Part shown: positions 22,914-30,971 of the stretch, piece after piece
Position numbering within the stretch: position 1 is the stretch's first letter
How the letters are laid out: each line of letters opens with the position of its first letter
NCBI GenBank assembly: GCA_040756475.1
Contig: JBFLZB010000002.1
Coordinates: 1-33,343, forward strand
From: Thermodesulfobacteriota bacterium
GTDB lineage: Bacteria; Desulfobacterota; Deferrisomatia; Deferrisomatales; JACRMM01
Length of the DNA: 33,343 nucleotides
Direction of reading: 5' to 3'
The notes under the pieces: model-generated
Told to the model about the DNA's origin: nothing
The model's database searches: none
Seen by the model: the letters and a program-made list of their open reading frames with translations, nothing else
Program-made: the position numbers and the translations under genes

Positions 22914-23552
22914 CTAGGTGCGCAGGTCCGCCACCGAGACCCCCGGCAGCCGGGCGAGAGCGGCGGAGATCTGCTCCGGGGAGAGGTTCTGCACCTTGAG
23001 CACGGCGCCCCAGGTGCCTTCTCCTACCGGCCAGCTCCCGACGGCCGAGAGGTTCCCCCCCTGTTCCGCCAAGGCCCCCGCCACCCGGGAGAGCTCCCCG
23101 CGCCGATTGGGCAGGTGCACCGTCACGCGCACTCCTTTGCGCCGTGCGCCCAGGAGCTCGAGCATGGCCTCGAAGATGTCGGTGTCCGTGATGATCCCCA
23201 CCGGCTTGCCCTCTCGCACGACCACGAGGCTCGAGATCCGCTTTGTGTTCATGACTCGGGCGGCCTCCTCGGCGGCCATGTCCTCGGTGCCGAGCGCCGG
23301 GTCTCGGATCATAACCTCCCGGATCCGTGTGTTGGCAGTGAGGTAGTTGTACTCGAAGCGGGTGAGGCCCGTGCCGAGTCCCGGGAGGGCCTGGGCCAGG
23401 GAGGCACGGGTCACCAGTCCCACGAGCCGGTCTCCCTCCAGGACCGGAAGGTGGCGGATTCCCTTCTCGGTCATGAGCGCGCCCGCTTCCGCCACGGTTT
23501 GATCCGGGGCAATGGAGACTGGCTCAGGTGTCATGAGGTGCTGGACGAGCAT
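22914..23552 (-). CDS. CBS-CBS-ACT protein (AcuB-like)
   Basis: A 212-residue cytoplasmic protein; the ATG (MLVQHLMTPEP) follows GGAGGT. Two CBS domains (about 1-60 and 78-133; MTEKGIRHLPVLEGDRLVGLVT and TKRISSLVVVREGKPVGIITDTDIF) are followed by an ACT domain (about 138-212, VTVHLPNRRGELSRVAGALAEQGGNL). This layout is that of AcuB. CBS pairs bind adenine nucleotides and ACT domains bind amino acids or other small ligands. As the last gene of the Hdr-Met cluster it may report energy state to that complex (inference). Confidence 0.88.
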   Translation of the reverse strand: MLVQHLMTPEPVSIAPDQTVAEAGALMTEKGIRHLPVLEGDRLVGLVTRASLAQALPGLGTGLTRFEYNYLTANTRIREVMIRDPALGTEDMAAEEAARVMNTKRISSLVVVREGKPVGIITDTDIFEAMLELLGARRKGVRVTVHLPNRRGELSRVAGALAEQGGNLSAVGSWPVGEGTWGAVLKVQNLSPEQISAALARLPGVSVADLRT

Positions 23553-23575
23553 GGGAGACCTCCGGGGAGAGTTTT

Positions 23576-23629
23576 GGACGGGATAACGGGATCGACCTTT
23601 CCCCATCCCGTTCATCCCGTTATCCCGTC
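23576..23629. repeat. Inverted 9-mer repeat pair, hdrCB/CBS-ACT junction
   Basis: GACGGGATAACGGGAT (23578-23593) is perfectly complementary to 23614-23629. The right arm overlaps the end of hdrCB and contains its TAA stop (23620-23622). Confidence 0.9.
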
Positions 23630-25038
23630 TGCAAGAAGCCCTTCTCCCCGAGCAGGGGCCGCGGGTCCACGAGCTTGCGCCCGAGACCTGCCGCCTTCTG
23701 CCCCAGGCCGAAGGCGAGCGCCATGAGTTGGGTGACATAGAGTACCGGGGTCTGGCGCGCCAGCGTCGGCATCTGGCGCTGGCGGTTGTCGAGGTTCGAG
23801 TCGCAAAGCGGGCACGCCACGACGAGGACGTCGGCGCCGGCGGCCTGGGCGTGCTCCACGATGTTCTGGCTTAGCCGCAGCATCACCTCCTTGGCCGGCA
23901 CCGCGAGGCTGCCGCCGCAGCAGACGGTCTTGTCGTCCCAGTCCAGGGTCTCGGCCCCCAGGGCCCGGCAGACCTCGTCGAGCTCGGTGGGGTACTCGGG
24001 ATGGGGGTGACCGGTGACCTCGGGCGGCCGGGTGAGGAGGCACCCGTAGTAGCAGACCACCCTGAGCCCCTGGAGGGGCCGGACCACCCTGGCCCGGATC
24101 GCCTCGGTTCGGACGGTGCCCGCGAGCCAGTCCGCGATGGACCGGATCGCCACCTCGCCTCGGTACCGGTAACCGAGGTCTGCGTCCACCCGAGCCCGGA
24201 GCACCGGGTCCCGGCGAACCTCGTGGTCGGCGGCCTTGAACCGGTTGTAGCAGGCGGCGCAGGGGGCCACCACCTCGCCAAACCCGCTCGCCTCCACCAG
24301 GGAGAGGTTGGCCAGGGGCGCCTTGACCCCGAGATAGGGATCCACGTGGTGGGCCGGGCTCGCCCCGCAGCAGGTCCAGCCGTTGGGCTCCACGAGCCGG
24401 TACCCCAGAGCGTCGGCGCACGCTCGAAAGGAGGTGTCGAACTCCTTGGCCAGGGAGTGGAGCGAGCACCCCGGGTAGTAGCCCACCTGGTTCGGCTCGG
24501 GGTTGCGGTGCTTCTGGCGGTCGGGCCGCGAGCGGGCAAGGGAGGGGAGAAAGCTGATCTTTGACCGCTTGAGCATCTCCACGCCCAGGTCCGCGTCCTC
24601 GAACCACTTTCCTGACAGCAGGTTCATGGCCCCCATGAGCCCGAGCTCGTACAGCCGCCCGAAGAGCCGGGCGTCCTTCAAGAAGATCTTGTGGAAGAGG
24701 GCCACCTCGGGCACCGCGGGCGCGATGCCCCGATCGTGGGCCACCTGGGTCAGGGTCTCCATGACGAGGGCGATGTCGAGCCCCTGGGGGCAGCGGGTGG
24801 TGCAGGTCTGGCACGAAGCGCACAGCCAGGGCGTGCGGGCCCTGAGGACCGCCTCCTCGTCGCCGATCTGCACGAGCCGCATGACCTGGTTCGGGGTGTA
24901 GTCGTAGTAGTCGGTCACCGGGCAGCCGCTCGTGCAGCGCACGCACTGGTAGCACAGAAAGGCGTTCTGCCCCGTGCGGGCCTCGATCTCCCTGGCGAGG
25001 TCGGGCTTGAGTGCGGTGGTGGTCGCTGCTGGCTCCAT
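23620..25038 (-). CDS. hdrCB: HdrC-HdrB fusion, copy 2
   Basis: A 472-residue heterodisulfide-reductase-type fusion. The N-terminal HdrC part has two 4Fe-4S motifs (C29, C32, C35, C39 and C73, C76, C79, C83). The HdrB part has two CCG domains (C191 with C223-C224, C260, C263; C329/C333 with C373-C374, C409, C412), the ligands of the noncubane 4Fe-4S clusters that act on disulfides. It carries electrons from HdrA to a substrate-reducing site; in Met-linked complexes the acceptor is not settled. The last residues LQTG and the stop are read from an intergenic repeat. It is a paralogue of 30972-32345. Confidence 0.93.
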   Translation of the reverse strand: MEPAATTTALKPDLAREIEARTGQNAFLCYQCVRCTSGCPVTDYYDYTPNQVMRLVQIGDEEAVLRARTPWLCASCQTCTTRCPQGLDIALVMETLTQVAHDRGIAPAVPEVALFHKIFLKDARLFGRLYELGLMGAMNLLSGKWFEDADLGVEMLKRSKISFLPSLARSRPDRQKHRNPEPNQVGYYPGCSLHSLAKEFDTSFRACADALGYRLVEPNGWTCCGASPAHHVDPYLGVKAPLANLSLVEASGFGEVVAPCAACYNRFKAADHEVRRDPVLRARVDADLGYRYRGEVAIRSIADWLAGTVRTEAIRARVVRPLQGLRVVCYYGCLLTRPPEVTGHPHPEYPTELDEVCRALGAETLDWDDKTVCCGGSLAVPAKEVMLRLSQNIVEHAQAAGADVLVVACPLCDSNLDNRQRQMPTLARQTPVLYVTQLMALAFGLGQKAAGLGRKLVDPRPLLGEKGFLQTG

Positions 25039-25056
25039 GGGAAGATCCTATTCTGG

Positions 25057-25169
25057 GACAGGATGACAGGATGGACAGGATGGAATTTTGGTGGAGCTGA
25101 ACCTGCGAGCCGCCGGTCTGCCTGTAGCCGTTCCCCTCAGCCCCATCCTGATCATCCTGTGATCCTGTC
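25057..25169. repeat. Inverted 9-mer repeat pair, metF/hdrCB junction
   Basis: Arms 25057-25083 and 25143-25169 are complementary at 24 of 27 positions and are built of ACAGGATGG-like units. The right arm contains the metF stop (25152-25154) and encodes its last residues, FDRITG. Confidence 0.9.
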
Positions 25170-26162
25170 AAAACCCCCCGCACCTCGAACCGCCGGCCGA
25201 GGCAGGAGCCCGGCGCCTTCCACGATGGGGCGCACGGCCTCTTCCCACTCGATGGCCATGACGTGGACGCCGGCCACGCCTTCGATCTCCCGGAGCTCCT
25301 GGATGAGCTCGACGCACATCCGGATGCCCTCGGCCTTCCAGGCTGTCTGGCGCGCTTCCTTCTCCTCGGGGGGGATCCCCCCGGCGGCGCCTTCGATCCG
25401 CTCGATGACGTGGTCGGGCACGGTGATGCCGGGGACGAAGTCGCGCATGTACTTGGCCATGGCCGGGCCTTTGAGGGGCCCCACCCCCACGAGGATCGCG
25501 AGCTTCTCGTGGACCCGGAGCCGGCGCACCTCCTCCATGAACCGCTTGAAGGCCGGCACGTTGTAGACGAGCTGGGTCTGGATGAAGTCGGCCCCTGCGG
25601 CGGCCTTCTTCGCCAGTCGCTGGGGCCGCCACTCCACCGGGTGGGCCTCGGGGGCCGCCGCGGCGCCGATGAAGAACCGGGGCTCGGCTCCCTTCACGAG
25701 GTCGCCGCACTGGAACCGCTTCTCGTCCCGGAGGTCCTTGAGCATCTGGAGCTGCTGCACGGAGTCCAGGTCGTGGACGTTCTTCGCGGTGGGGTGGTTG
25801 CCGAAGGACTGGTGGTCCCCGGTGAGGGCCAGGAGATTTCGGATGCCGAGCGCGTAGGCGGAGAGGTAGTCGGCCTGCATGGCCAGGCGGTTCCGGTCGC
25901 GGCAGGTCATCTGCATGACCGGCTCCAGGCCCTCCTGCACCGCGACGATCGACGCCCCCAGGCTCGACATGCGCACCACGGCGGTCTGGTTGTCGGTGAC
26001 GTTCACCGCGTCCACCACCCCCTTGAGGTGGCCCGCCTTCACCCGGATGTGGTGGGCGTCGGCGCTCTGGGGCGGCCCCAGCTCGCCGGTCACCGCAAAG
26101 TGCCCCGCGGAGAGGACCTTCTCCAGATTGCTGCCCGACTTGTAGCCGTTGGCGTTCGTCAT
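25152..26162 (-). CDS. metF: Methylene-tetrahydrofolate reductase MetF, copy 2
   Basis: A 336-residue TIM-barrel flavoprotein of the MetF family: VTGELGPP at the start, VTDNQTAVVRMSS, QMTCRDRNRLAMQADYL, LALTGDHQ, FIQTQLVYN, PLKGPAMAKYM. It reduces methylene-H4F to methyl-H4F in the methyl branch of the Wood-Ljungdahl pathway, or runs in reverse. MTNANG at 26162 is used as the start; the ribosome site is weak. It has no C-terminal MetV part; that is the separate next gene upstream. It is a clear paralogue of the partial gene at the window end and shares the C-terminal IEWEEAVRPIVEGAGLLPRP. Confidence 0.93.
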   Translation of the reverse strand: MTNANGYKSGSNLEKVLSAGHFAVTGELGPPQSADAHHIRVKAGHLKGVVDAVNVTDNQTAVVRMSSLGASIVAVQEGLEPVMQMTCRDRNRLAMQADYLSAYALGIRNLLALTGDHQSFGNHPTAKNVHDLDSVQQLQMLKDLRDEKRFQCGDLVKGAEPRFFIGAAAAPEAHPVEWRPQRLAKKAAAGADFIQTQLVYNVPAFKRFMEEVRRLRVHEKLAILVGVGPLKGPAMAKYMRDFVPGITVPDHVIERIEGAAGGIPPEEKEARQTAWKAEGIRMCVELIQELREIEGVAGVHVMAIEWEEAVRPIVEGAGLLPRPAVRGAGGFDRITG

Positions 26163-26190
26163 CTCAGCACCATGCAAGGACACCGGTGTT

Positions 26191-26314
26191 GGACAGGATG
26201 ACAGGATCAACAGGATAGAGCCGGATTCTTGTTGGAAATGTCGGTGCGGAGTCTTGTCGCATAGCAGCGAGTCGAAGAGGTTCTATCATCCTGTCCATCC
26301 TGTTCATCCTGTCC
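26191..26314. repeat. Inverted 9-mer repeat pair, metV/metF junction
   Basis: Arms 26191-26216 and 26285-26314 (ACAGGATGA-type units and their complement) pair over about 26 bases with one indel and few mismatches. They fill most of the 168-base gap. The right arm starts 16 bases beyond the metV stop. Confidence 0.88.
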
Positions 26315-26330
26315 AAGGGCTTATCCCTTC

Positions 26331-27080
26331 CTATCCCTCGTCCAGGAGGAGGAGGTCTTCCCGGACGATGCGGCGGGGGCCGCCGTCGCGGGAGGTGGAC
26401 CAGTCCTTGGGGCCCTGGACGCCCGTGATGAGGTCCAGGCGACCGAGGCGTTTGAGCCGCTCGTGGATCAGGTGCCAGGCGCACTCCACATCCTCGGTGA
26501 CCGGCACCTGCCGGCCGCGGGCGTCGGTCTTCATCACGGGGACGCCGTTTTCGCGTTTGACCCGCTTGACTTCGCACAGGCCGTTTTCCGAGCCTCCGCA
26601 GGGGCCGTTCTGCACCTGCTTGGAGCACCGGGCGATGGGGCAGATGCCGCCGGTCTGGCCGAGCATGCAGTTGCCGCAGGCCTGGCACTGCTCGGTCCAG
26701 ATGCCCTGCTCCTCGGGCAGGCCCAGGAACGTGGTGTTCAGGCCGGGCACCACCCAGGCGTCGGGAAAGTGCCGGACCATGGCCTGGACCCCGATGCCGC
26801 AGGCGAGCGACACCACGGCGTCGGCCCTCCGCACGTGCTCGGCGATGCCGTCCAGGTACTCCCACTCGCACTGGCGCTGGGCCGTGACATCGGTCACCCG
26901 GCGAGTGGCCCCGTCGAGCCGGGAGGCCATGCGAAGGGCCGACGCCAGGAGTTGGGCTTCCTTCTCGCCCCCCGCCAGGCACACGGTGACGCAGGTGCCG
27001 CACCCGGCCACGAGCACCTCCCGCGCGTCCCCCAGAAACCCCACAATCTCCGAAAGTGGCTTTTGCTCGCCGACGATCAT
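26331..27080 (-). CDS. metV: MetV, cysteine-rich partner of MetF
   Basis: A 249-residue protein of the MTHFR C-terminal-domain (MetV) family; the ATG follows GAGGTGATTCC. Cysteines: C27, C30, C34 near the N-terminus (VAGCGTCVTVCLAGG), C71, C94, then a dense group C132, C135, C138, C147, C152, C161, C169 (QCQACGNCML...CPIARCSK...GPCGG), consistent with more than one Fe-S and/or zinc site. In Moorella thermoacetica MetV links MetF to HdrABC-MvhD. Only one copy is seen in this window, against two metF genes. Confidence 0.9.
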   Translation of the reverse strand: MIVGEQKPLSEIVGFLGDAREVLVAGCGTCVTVCLAGGEKEAQLLASALRMASRLDGATRRVTDVTAQRQCEWEYLDGIAEHVRRADAVVSLACGIGVQAMVRHFPDAWVVPGLNTTFLGLPEEQGIWTEQCQACGNCMLGQTGGICPIARCSKQVQNGPCGGSENGLCEVKRVKRENGVPVMKTDARGRQVPVTEDVECAWHLIHERLKRLGRLDLITGVQGPKDWSTSRDGGPRRIVREDLLLLDEG

Positions 27081-27103
27081 GGAATCACCTCGACGTGGGA
27101 GTT

Positions 27104-27253
27104 GGACGGGATAACGGGATATACGGGATGAAACCTGCCGAACTCTTGGTGAGACGTGGTCAGCCGGCCGGCTACACCGCGACACCCCGCGTAGGCACCC
27201 CGGCGTACGCGGCCGCCGTTGCTCCACATCCGGTTCATCCCGTTATCCCGTCC
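27104..27253. repeat. Inverted 9-mer repeat pair, mvhD/metV junction
   Basis: Arms 27104-27130 and 27227-27253 (ACGGGATAA-type units) are complementary at 24 of 27 positions around a 96-base interior. The right arm contains the mvhD stop (27235-27237) and encodes its tail LDGITG. Confidence 0.9.
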
Positions 27254-27720
27254 AAACCCCGTCCGCTCCGCAATGGGCTGGGCCCCAGCCGGCGGATGCG
27301 CTCGGTCATCTCCCGGGCGGCGGCGGCGAAGCTCTCGCCCATGCCCCCGGAGAGGAAGAAGATGCCCAGGCGCTCGCCCTCGAGCCCCACCTGCTCCAGG
27401 AGCTTGCGGGTGCGCTCCACCCGGGCCCGGGCCCTCTCGTTGCCCCGCACGTGATGGCAGTTGCCGATGGGGCAGGCGATCACGTAGACGCCGTCGGCCC
27501 CCTCTTCGAAGGCGGCCAGGAGGTAGCGGGCGTCGGCCTTCCCCGTGCAGGGCAGCTTCACCACCTTCACGGTGGCCGGGTACTGGAGCCGCAGCGCACC
27601 TGCCGTGTCGCCCGACATGTAGGCGCAGTAGCTGCACGTGAAGGCAGTGAGCTCCGGCTGAAAGCCGGGGCTCGTTGCGGGTGGCACGTGGCCCGTCGAG
27701 ATTTGCCGGTCGGCTGTCAT
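27235..27720 (-). CDS. mvhD: MvhD/FlpD-type electron-transfer subunit
   Basis: A 161-residue protein of the methyl-viologen-reducing hydrogenase delta (MvhD/FlpD) family. Cysteines C29 and C32 (FTCSYCAY), C58 (LPCTGK), C83 and C88 (ACPIGNCHH) suit its 2Fe-2S cluster. It passes electrons between an external donor (hydrogenase, formate dehydrogenase or NADH module) and HdrA. No hydrogenase or dehydrogenase subunit is seen in the window, so the donor is unknown. The start overlaps the hdrA stop by 4 bases. The last codons come from an intergenic repeat. Confidence 0.93.
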   Translation of the reverse strand: MTADRQISTGHVPPATSPGFQPELTAFTCSYCAYMSGDTAGALRLQYPATVKVVKLPCTGKADARYLLAAFEEGADGVYVIACPIGNCHHVRGNERARARVERTRKLLEQVGLEGERLGIFFLSGGMGESFAAAAREMTERIRRLGPSPLRSGRGLDGITG

Positions 27721-30700
27721 GGCGCGGTCGCTCCCGCCCTGGACGACTCGGCGAACTCGGAGTCCCACTGACCGAGAGCGCCTGTCATCACCTGGTCGTC
27801 GCGGTAGTGGGCGAGCTGGATGGCTACAGCGGGGCACTCGCCGGTGCAGGAGCCGCAGCCCTGGCACAGGGCGGGGTCGATCCAGGCGTGGCCCCCGAGG
27901 TTGCCCACCCCCGCCTGGTCATACGCCATGCGGGGGATGTGGAAGGGGCAGGTGCGTACGCAGGTGAGGCACCCCACGCACCGGTCCGGGTCCACCGCCG
28001 CCACGACCCCCCCCACGTAGAAGGGGTCGAGGCTCAGGACCGTGAGCGCCCGCCCGGCGGCTGCCTGGGCGCTGGAGATGGCCTCCTCCAGGAACCGGGG
28101 GTAGTGGGCCATGCCGCACAGGAAGAGGCCCTCGGCCAGGAAGTCCATGGGGCGCATCTTGAGGTCCGCCTCCAGGAAGAACCCCTCCTGGGAAAGCGGG
28201 AGCTGGAGGAGCCGGGCCAGCGCCCCCGTGCCCTCGGCGGGCACGATGGACATGCTCAGCGCCAGGAGCTCGGGCTCCAGAATGTAGCGGCGGTTGAGGC
28301 TCGGGTCGGTCACCTCCAGGCGCAGGGCGGCGCCGAGCGGGGTCACCCGGGGCAGATCCTCGTCGGTGTACCGCACGAACACGACCCCTCGGCGGCGCGC
28401 CTCGGTGTAGTACTGCTCCCGGAAGCCGTAGGTGATGATGTCTTTGTAGAGCACCGTGACCTGGCAGTCTGGGTTGAGCATCTTGACCCGGATGGCGTTC
28501 TTCATGGTGTTGGTGCAGCAGGTGCGCGAGCAGTAGAAGCTCTCGGCCTCCGCGGGCTTCACGCACTGGATCATGGCGACGCTTTGCATCCCCGCCACCC
28601 GCTCGGGCTGGTGGACGATCCAGTCCTCGAGTTCGAGCTGGGTCACCACCCGAGGGTCTTCCCCGTGGAGGAAGGCCTCCGGCGTCCCCTCCCGGCCGCC
28701 CGTGGCCACCACCGTGACCCCGTGCTCCACCTCGAAGGTGCCCCCCTCGGCCCCCGGGTCGGCGGTGCGGATGCGGCTCTGGAACCGGCCGATGGAGCCG
28801 CTCCAGGCGGCCAGCTCGCTGCGGGTGAGGACCCGGATGCGGTGGTGGCCCCGCACCCGATTGACCAGGTCGCGCAGGAGCCGCTGGGGGTTGAGGCCTT
28901 CGGCCAGGTAGTAGATGTGGCGCAGGTTTCCCCCCAGGGCCTCGCCCCGCTCCACCAGGGTCACGTCGTGGCCGCTGTCGGCGATGGCCAGGGCCGCCGT
29001 CATGCCGGCCACCCCGCCCCCCAGGACGAGCGCGCTGCGGAAGGGCTGGATGGGGACGCGCCGCACGGGCTCCAGGCGGGCCGCTCGCAGCGCCCCCAGC
29101 CGCACGAGCTCCGAGGCCTTGCGGGTGGCCGCCTCGGGCTCCCGGTCGTGGACCCAGGCGCAGTGTTCCCGCAGGTTCACCATCTCCAGGAGGTAGGGAT
29201 TGAGGCCCGCCTGGCGCACCGCCCGCTGGAAGAGGGCCTCGTGGGTGCGGGGGCTGCACGCCGCAACCACCGCCCGGTTGAGGCCGTGGGCCGCGATGTC
29301 GGCCCGGATTGCCTCGAGCCCCTCGGGGAAGCACGCAAGCTCCACCCGGGCGGCGTGGACCACCCCGGGCAGGCCTGCCGCCCGATCCCGGATCGCGTCG
29401 AGGTCCAGGGACTGGGACACCACCGGGCCGCACGCGCACAGGAAGACCCCGGTGCGCGCCGGCTCCTCCGCCGTGTCCCGCTCCGGCGGGGCGGCATCGA
29501 CGCGCCCCAGGAAGGGGTACTCCCGGGGGGCCGGCAGGCCGCCCAGGGCGTCGTGGAAGACCCGCATCACCTCGGCGGCGGCGCCGGCGGCGTCGAAGAC
29601 CGTCTCGGCGATCTCCTTGGGGGACTGGAAGGCGCCGGCCACGTATACCCCGGGCTGGCTCGTCTGGAGGGGATGGAACTTGTCGGTGGCGCAAAAGCCG
29701 TGGGGGTTGAGCTCGACCCCCATCATCCGGGCGAGCTCCGCCGCTCCGGCCGGGGGCTCCAGGCCCACGGCCAGTACCACCATCCCGTAGCGCTCTTCCC
29801 GGGGCTTGCCGTCGGGCCCCGGGAAGCGCAGGAGGAGGTCCCGGGTGGCCGGGTCCTCCCGGATGGCGCTCACCCGACACCGGGTGTAGCGCACCCCGTG
29901 GGTCTCCATGGCCCGGCGGTGGTACTTGGTGTACTCCTTGTTGAAGGCCCGCTCGTCCATCACGAAGACCTGGCAGTCCACGCCGCCCAGGCGCTGCTTG
30001 GCGAGCACGGCCTGCTTGGTGGCGATCATGCAGCAGATGGAGGAGCAGTAGGGGTGCTCCTGGTCCCGGGAGCCGATGCACTGGAGCCACGCCACGCGCC
30101 CGGGGCGCACCCCGTCGGAGAGGCGGGCCACCATGCCCTCGGTGGGGCCCGACCGGCTCGCCAGGCGCTCGAACTGCATGGTGGTGACCACGTTGGGATA
30201 GCGCCCGTAGCCGAACTCCTCCAGGGAGGCCGGGTCGAAGAGGCGGTGGCCCAGGGCCAGGATCGTCGCCCCCACCCGGATCGTCTCGGTGCGCGGCTCC
30301 TCCTCCAGGTCCACGGCCCGCGTCGGGCAGATGGCCGCGCACTTGCCGCACCCCTCGCACCAGGGCCCCTTCTCGATGACGTAGGCGTCGGGGATGGCCC
30401 GGGGGGCGGTCTTGTAGGCGGCCCTGCGGTTGGACATGCCGAGCTGGAACTCGCTGGGGAGCGTCGCCGGACACACCACGGCGCACAGCCGGCAGTTGAT
30501 GCAGCGCGCGGGGTCCACGTGCCGCGGGCTGCGGCGCAGGGTGACGGTGAAGTCCCCCACCTGACCCTGGAAGTCCACCACCTCGGTGAGGGTGCGCAGC
30601 CGGATGTTGGGGTGGAGGTTGTGGTCCTGGAAGGCCGGGGAGATGGAGGGCCGGGTGCACCCGTACCCGTGGTCCGACGAGCCCCGGCAGAGCACGCAGT

Positions 30701-30884
30701 CGTGGGTGGGGAACATGAACCCGAGCTGGGAGACCCGCCCCCCGAGCCCCGGCGCGGCCTCCACCAGGTGCACCTGGAGCCCGGTCTCGGCGAGATCCGC
30801 GGCGGCGCGCATCCCCGCCACCCCGCCCCCCACCACGAGGACCGAGCCAACCTTCCTGCCGTTGCCGTTGCGGCTTGGAGACAT
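27717..30884 (-). CDS. hdrA: Double-length HdrA flavin/Fe-S subunit
   Basis: A 1055-residue protein with two HdrA-type modules in one chain. Module 1: extra cysteines C63, C66, C76 (PTHDCVLCRG), FAD motif GGGVAG (20-25), ferredoxin clusters C128-C138 and C176-C186, and C280/C284-C285 (CSSICC). Module 2: second FAD motif GGGVAG (622-627), C785/C789-C790 (CSRTCC), and C-terminal ferredoxin clusters C969-C979 and C1007-C1017. HdrA carries the FAD that splits electron pairs (bifurcation) or joins them. Two FAD modules give room for two flavin centres. It lies between hdrCB and mvhD and overlaps mvhD. ATG 30884 is used. Confidence 0.93.
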   Translation of the reverse strand: MSPSRNGNGRKVGSVLVVGGGVAGMRAAADLAETGLQVHLVEAAPGLGGRVSQLGFMFPTHDCVLCRGSSDHGYGCTRPSISPAFQDHNLHPNIRLRTLTEVVDFQGQVGDFTVTLRRSPRHVDPARCINCRLCAVVCPATLPSEFQLGMSNRRAAYKTAPRAIPDAYVIEKGPWCEGCGKCAAICPTRAVDLEEEPRTETIRVGATILALGHRLFDPASLEEFGYGRYPNVVTTMQFERLASRSGPTEGMVARLSDGVRPGRVAWLQCIGSRDQEHPYCSSICCMIATKQAVLAKQRLGGVDCQVFVMDERAFNKEYTKYHRRAMETHGVRYTRCRVSAIREDPATRDLLLRFPGPDGKPREERYGMVVLAVGLEPPAGAAELARMMGVELNPHGFCATDKFHPLQTSQPGVYVAGAFQSPKEIAETVFDAAGAAAEVMRVFHDALGGLPAPREYPFLGRVDAAPPERDTAEEPARTGVFLCACGPVVSQSLDLDAIRDRAAGLPGVVHAARVELACFPEGLEAIRADIAAHGLNRAVVAACSPRTHEALFQRAVRQAGLNPYLLEMVNLREHCAWVHDREPEAATRKASELVRLGALRAARLEPVRRVPIQPFRSALVLGGGVAGMTAALAIADSGHDVTLVERGEALGGNLRHIYYLAEGLNPQRLLRDLVNRVRGHHRIRVLTRSELAAWSGSIGRFQSRIRTADPGAEGGTFEVEHGVTVVATGGREGTPEAFLHGEDPRVVTQLELEDWIVHQPERVAGMQSVAMIQCVKPAEAESFYCSRTCCTNTMKNAIRVKMLNPDCQVTVLYKDIITYGFREQYYTEARRRGVVFVRYTDEDLPRVTPLGAALRLEVTDPSLNRRYILEPELLALSMSIVPAEGTGALARLLQLPLSQEGFFLEADLKMRPMDFLAEGLFLCGMAHYPRFLEEAISSAQAAAGRALTVLSLDPFYVGGVVAAVDPDRCVGCLTCVRTCPFHIPRMAYDQAGVGNLGGHAWIDPALCQGCGSCTGECPAVAIQLAHYRDDQVMTGALGQWDSEFAESSRAGATAP

Positions 30885-30887
30885 TGA

Positions 30888-30968
30888 CGCTGCTCGTTGC
30901 TCGTTGCGCGTTGTCCGTTGTCCGTCGTCCGTGGAAGTCCGTGTCGGTCCGTGCCCGTCCGTGCGCTC
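30888..30968. repeat. Heptamer repeat, hdrCB/hdrA junction
   Basis: Units GTTGCTC, GTTGCGC, GTTGTCC and then GTCCGTG-like units fill nearly the whole 87-base gap. Confidence 0.85.
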
Positions 30969-30971
30969 CCC

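Noticed and set aside
23576-27253. CRISPR array or phage attachment sites
   Set aside because: The repeats are short, drifting 9-mers in inverted pairs; there are no regular spacers, cas genes, integrase or tRNA.
25143-27253. Intrinsic terminators ending separate transcripts between the met/hdr genes
   Set aside because: The inverted arms are separated by about 20 to 96 bases and are not followed by T runs; they look like repeats with hairpin potential rather than standard terminators.
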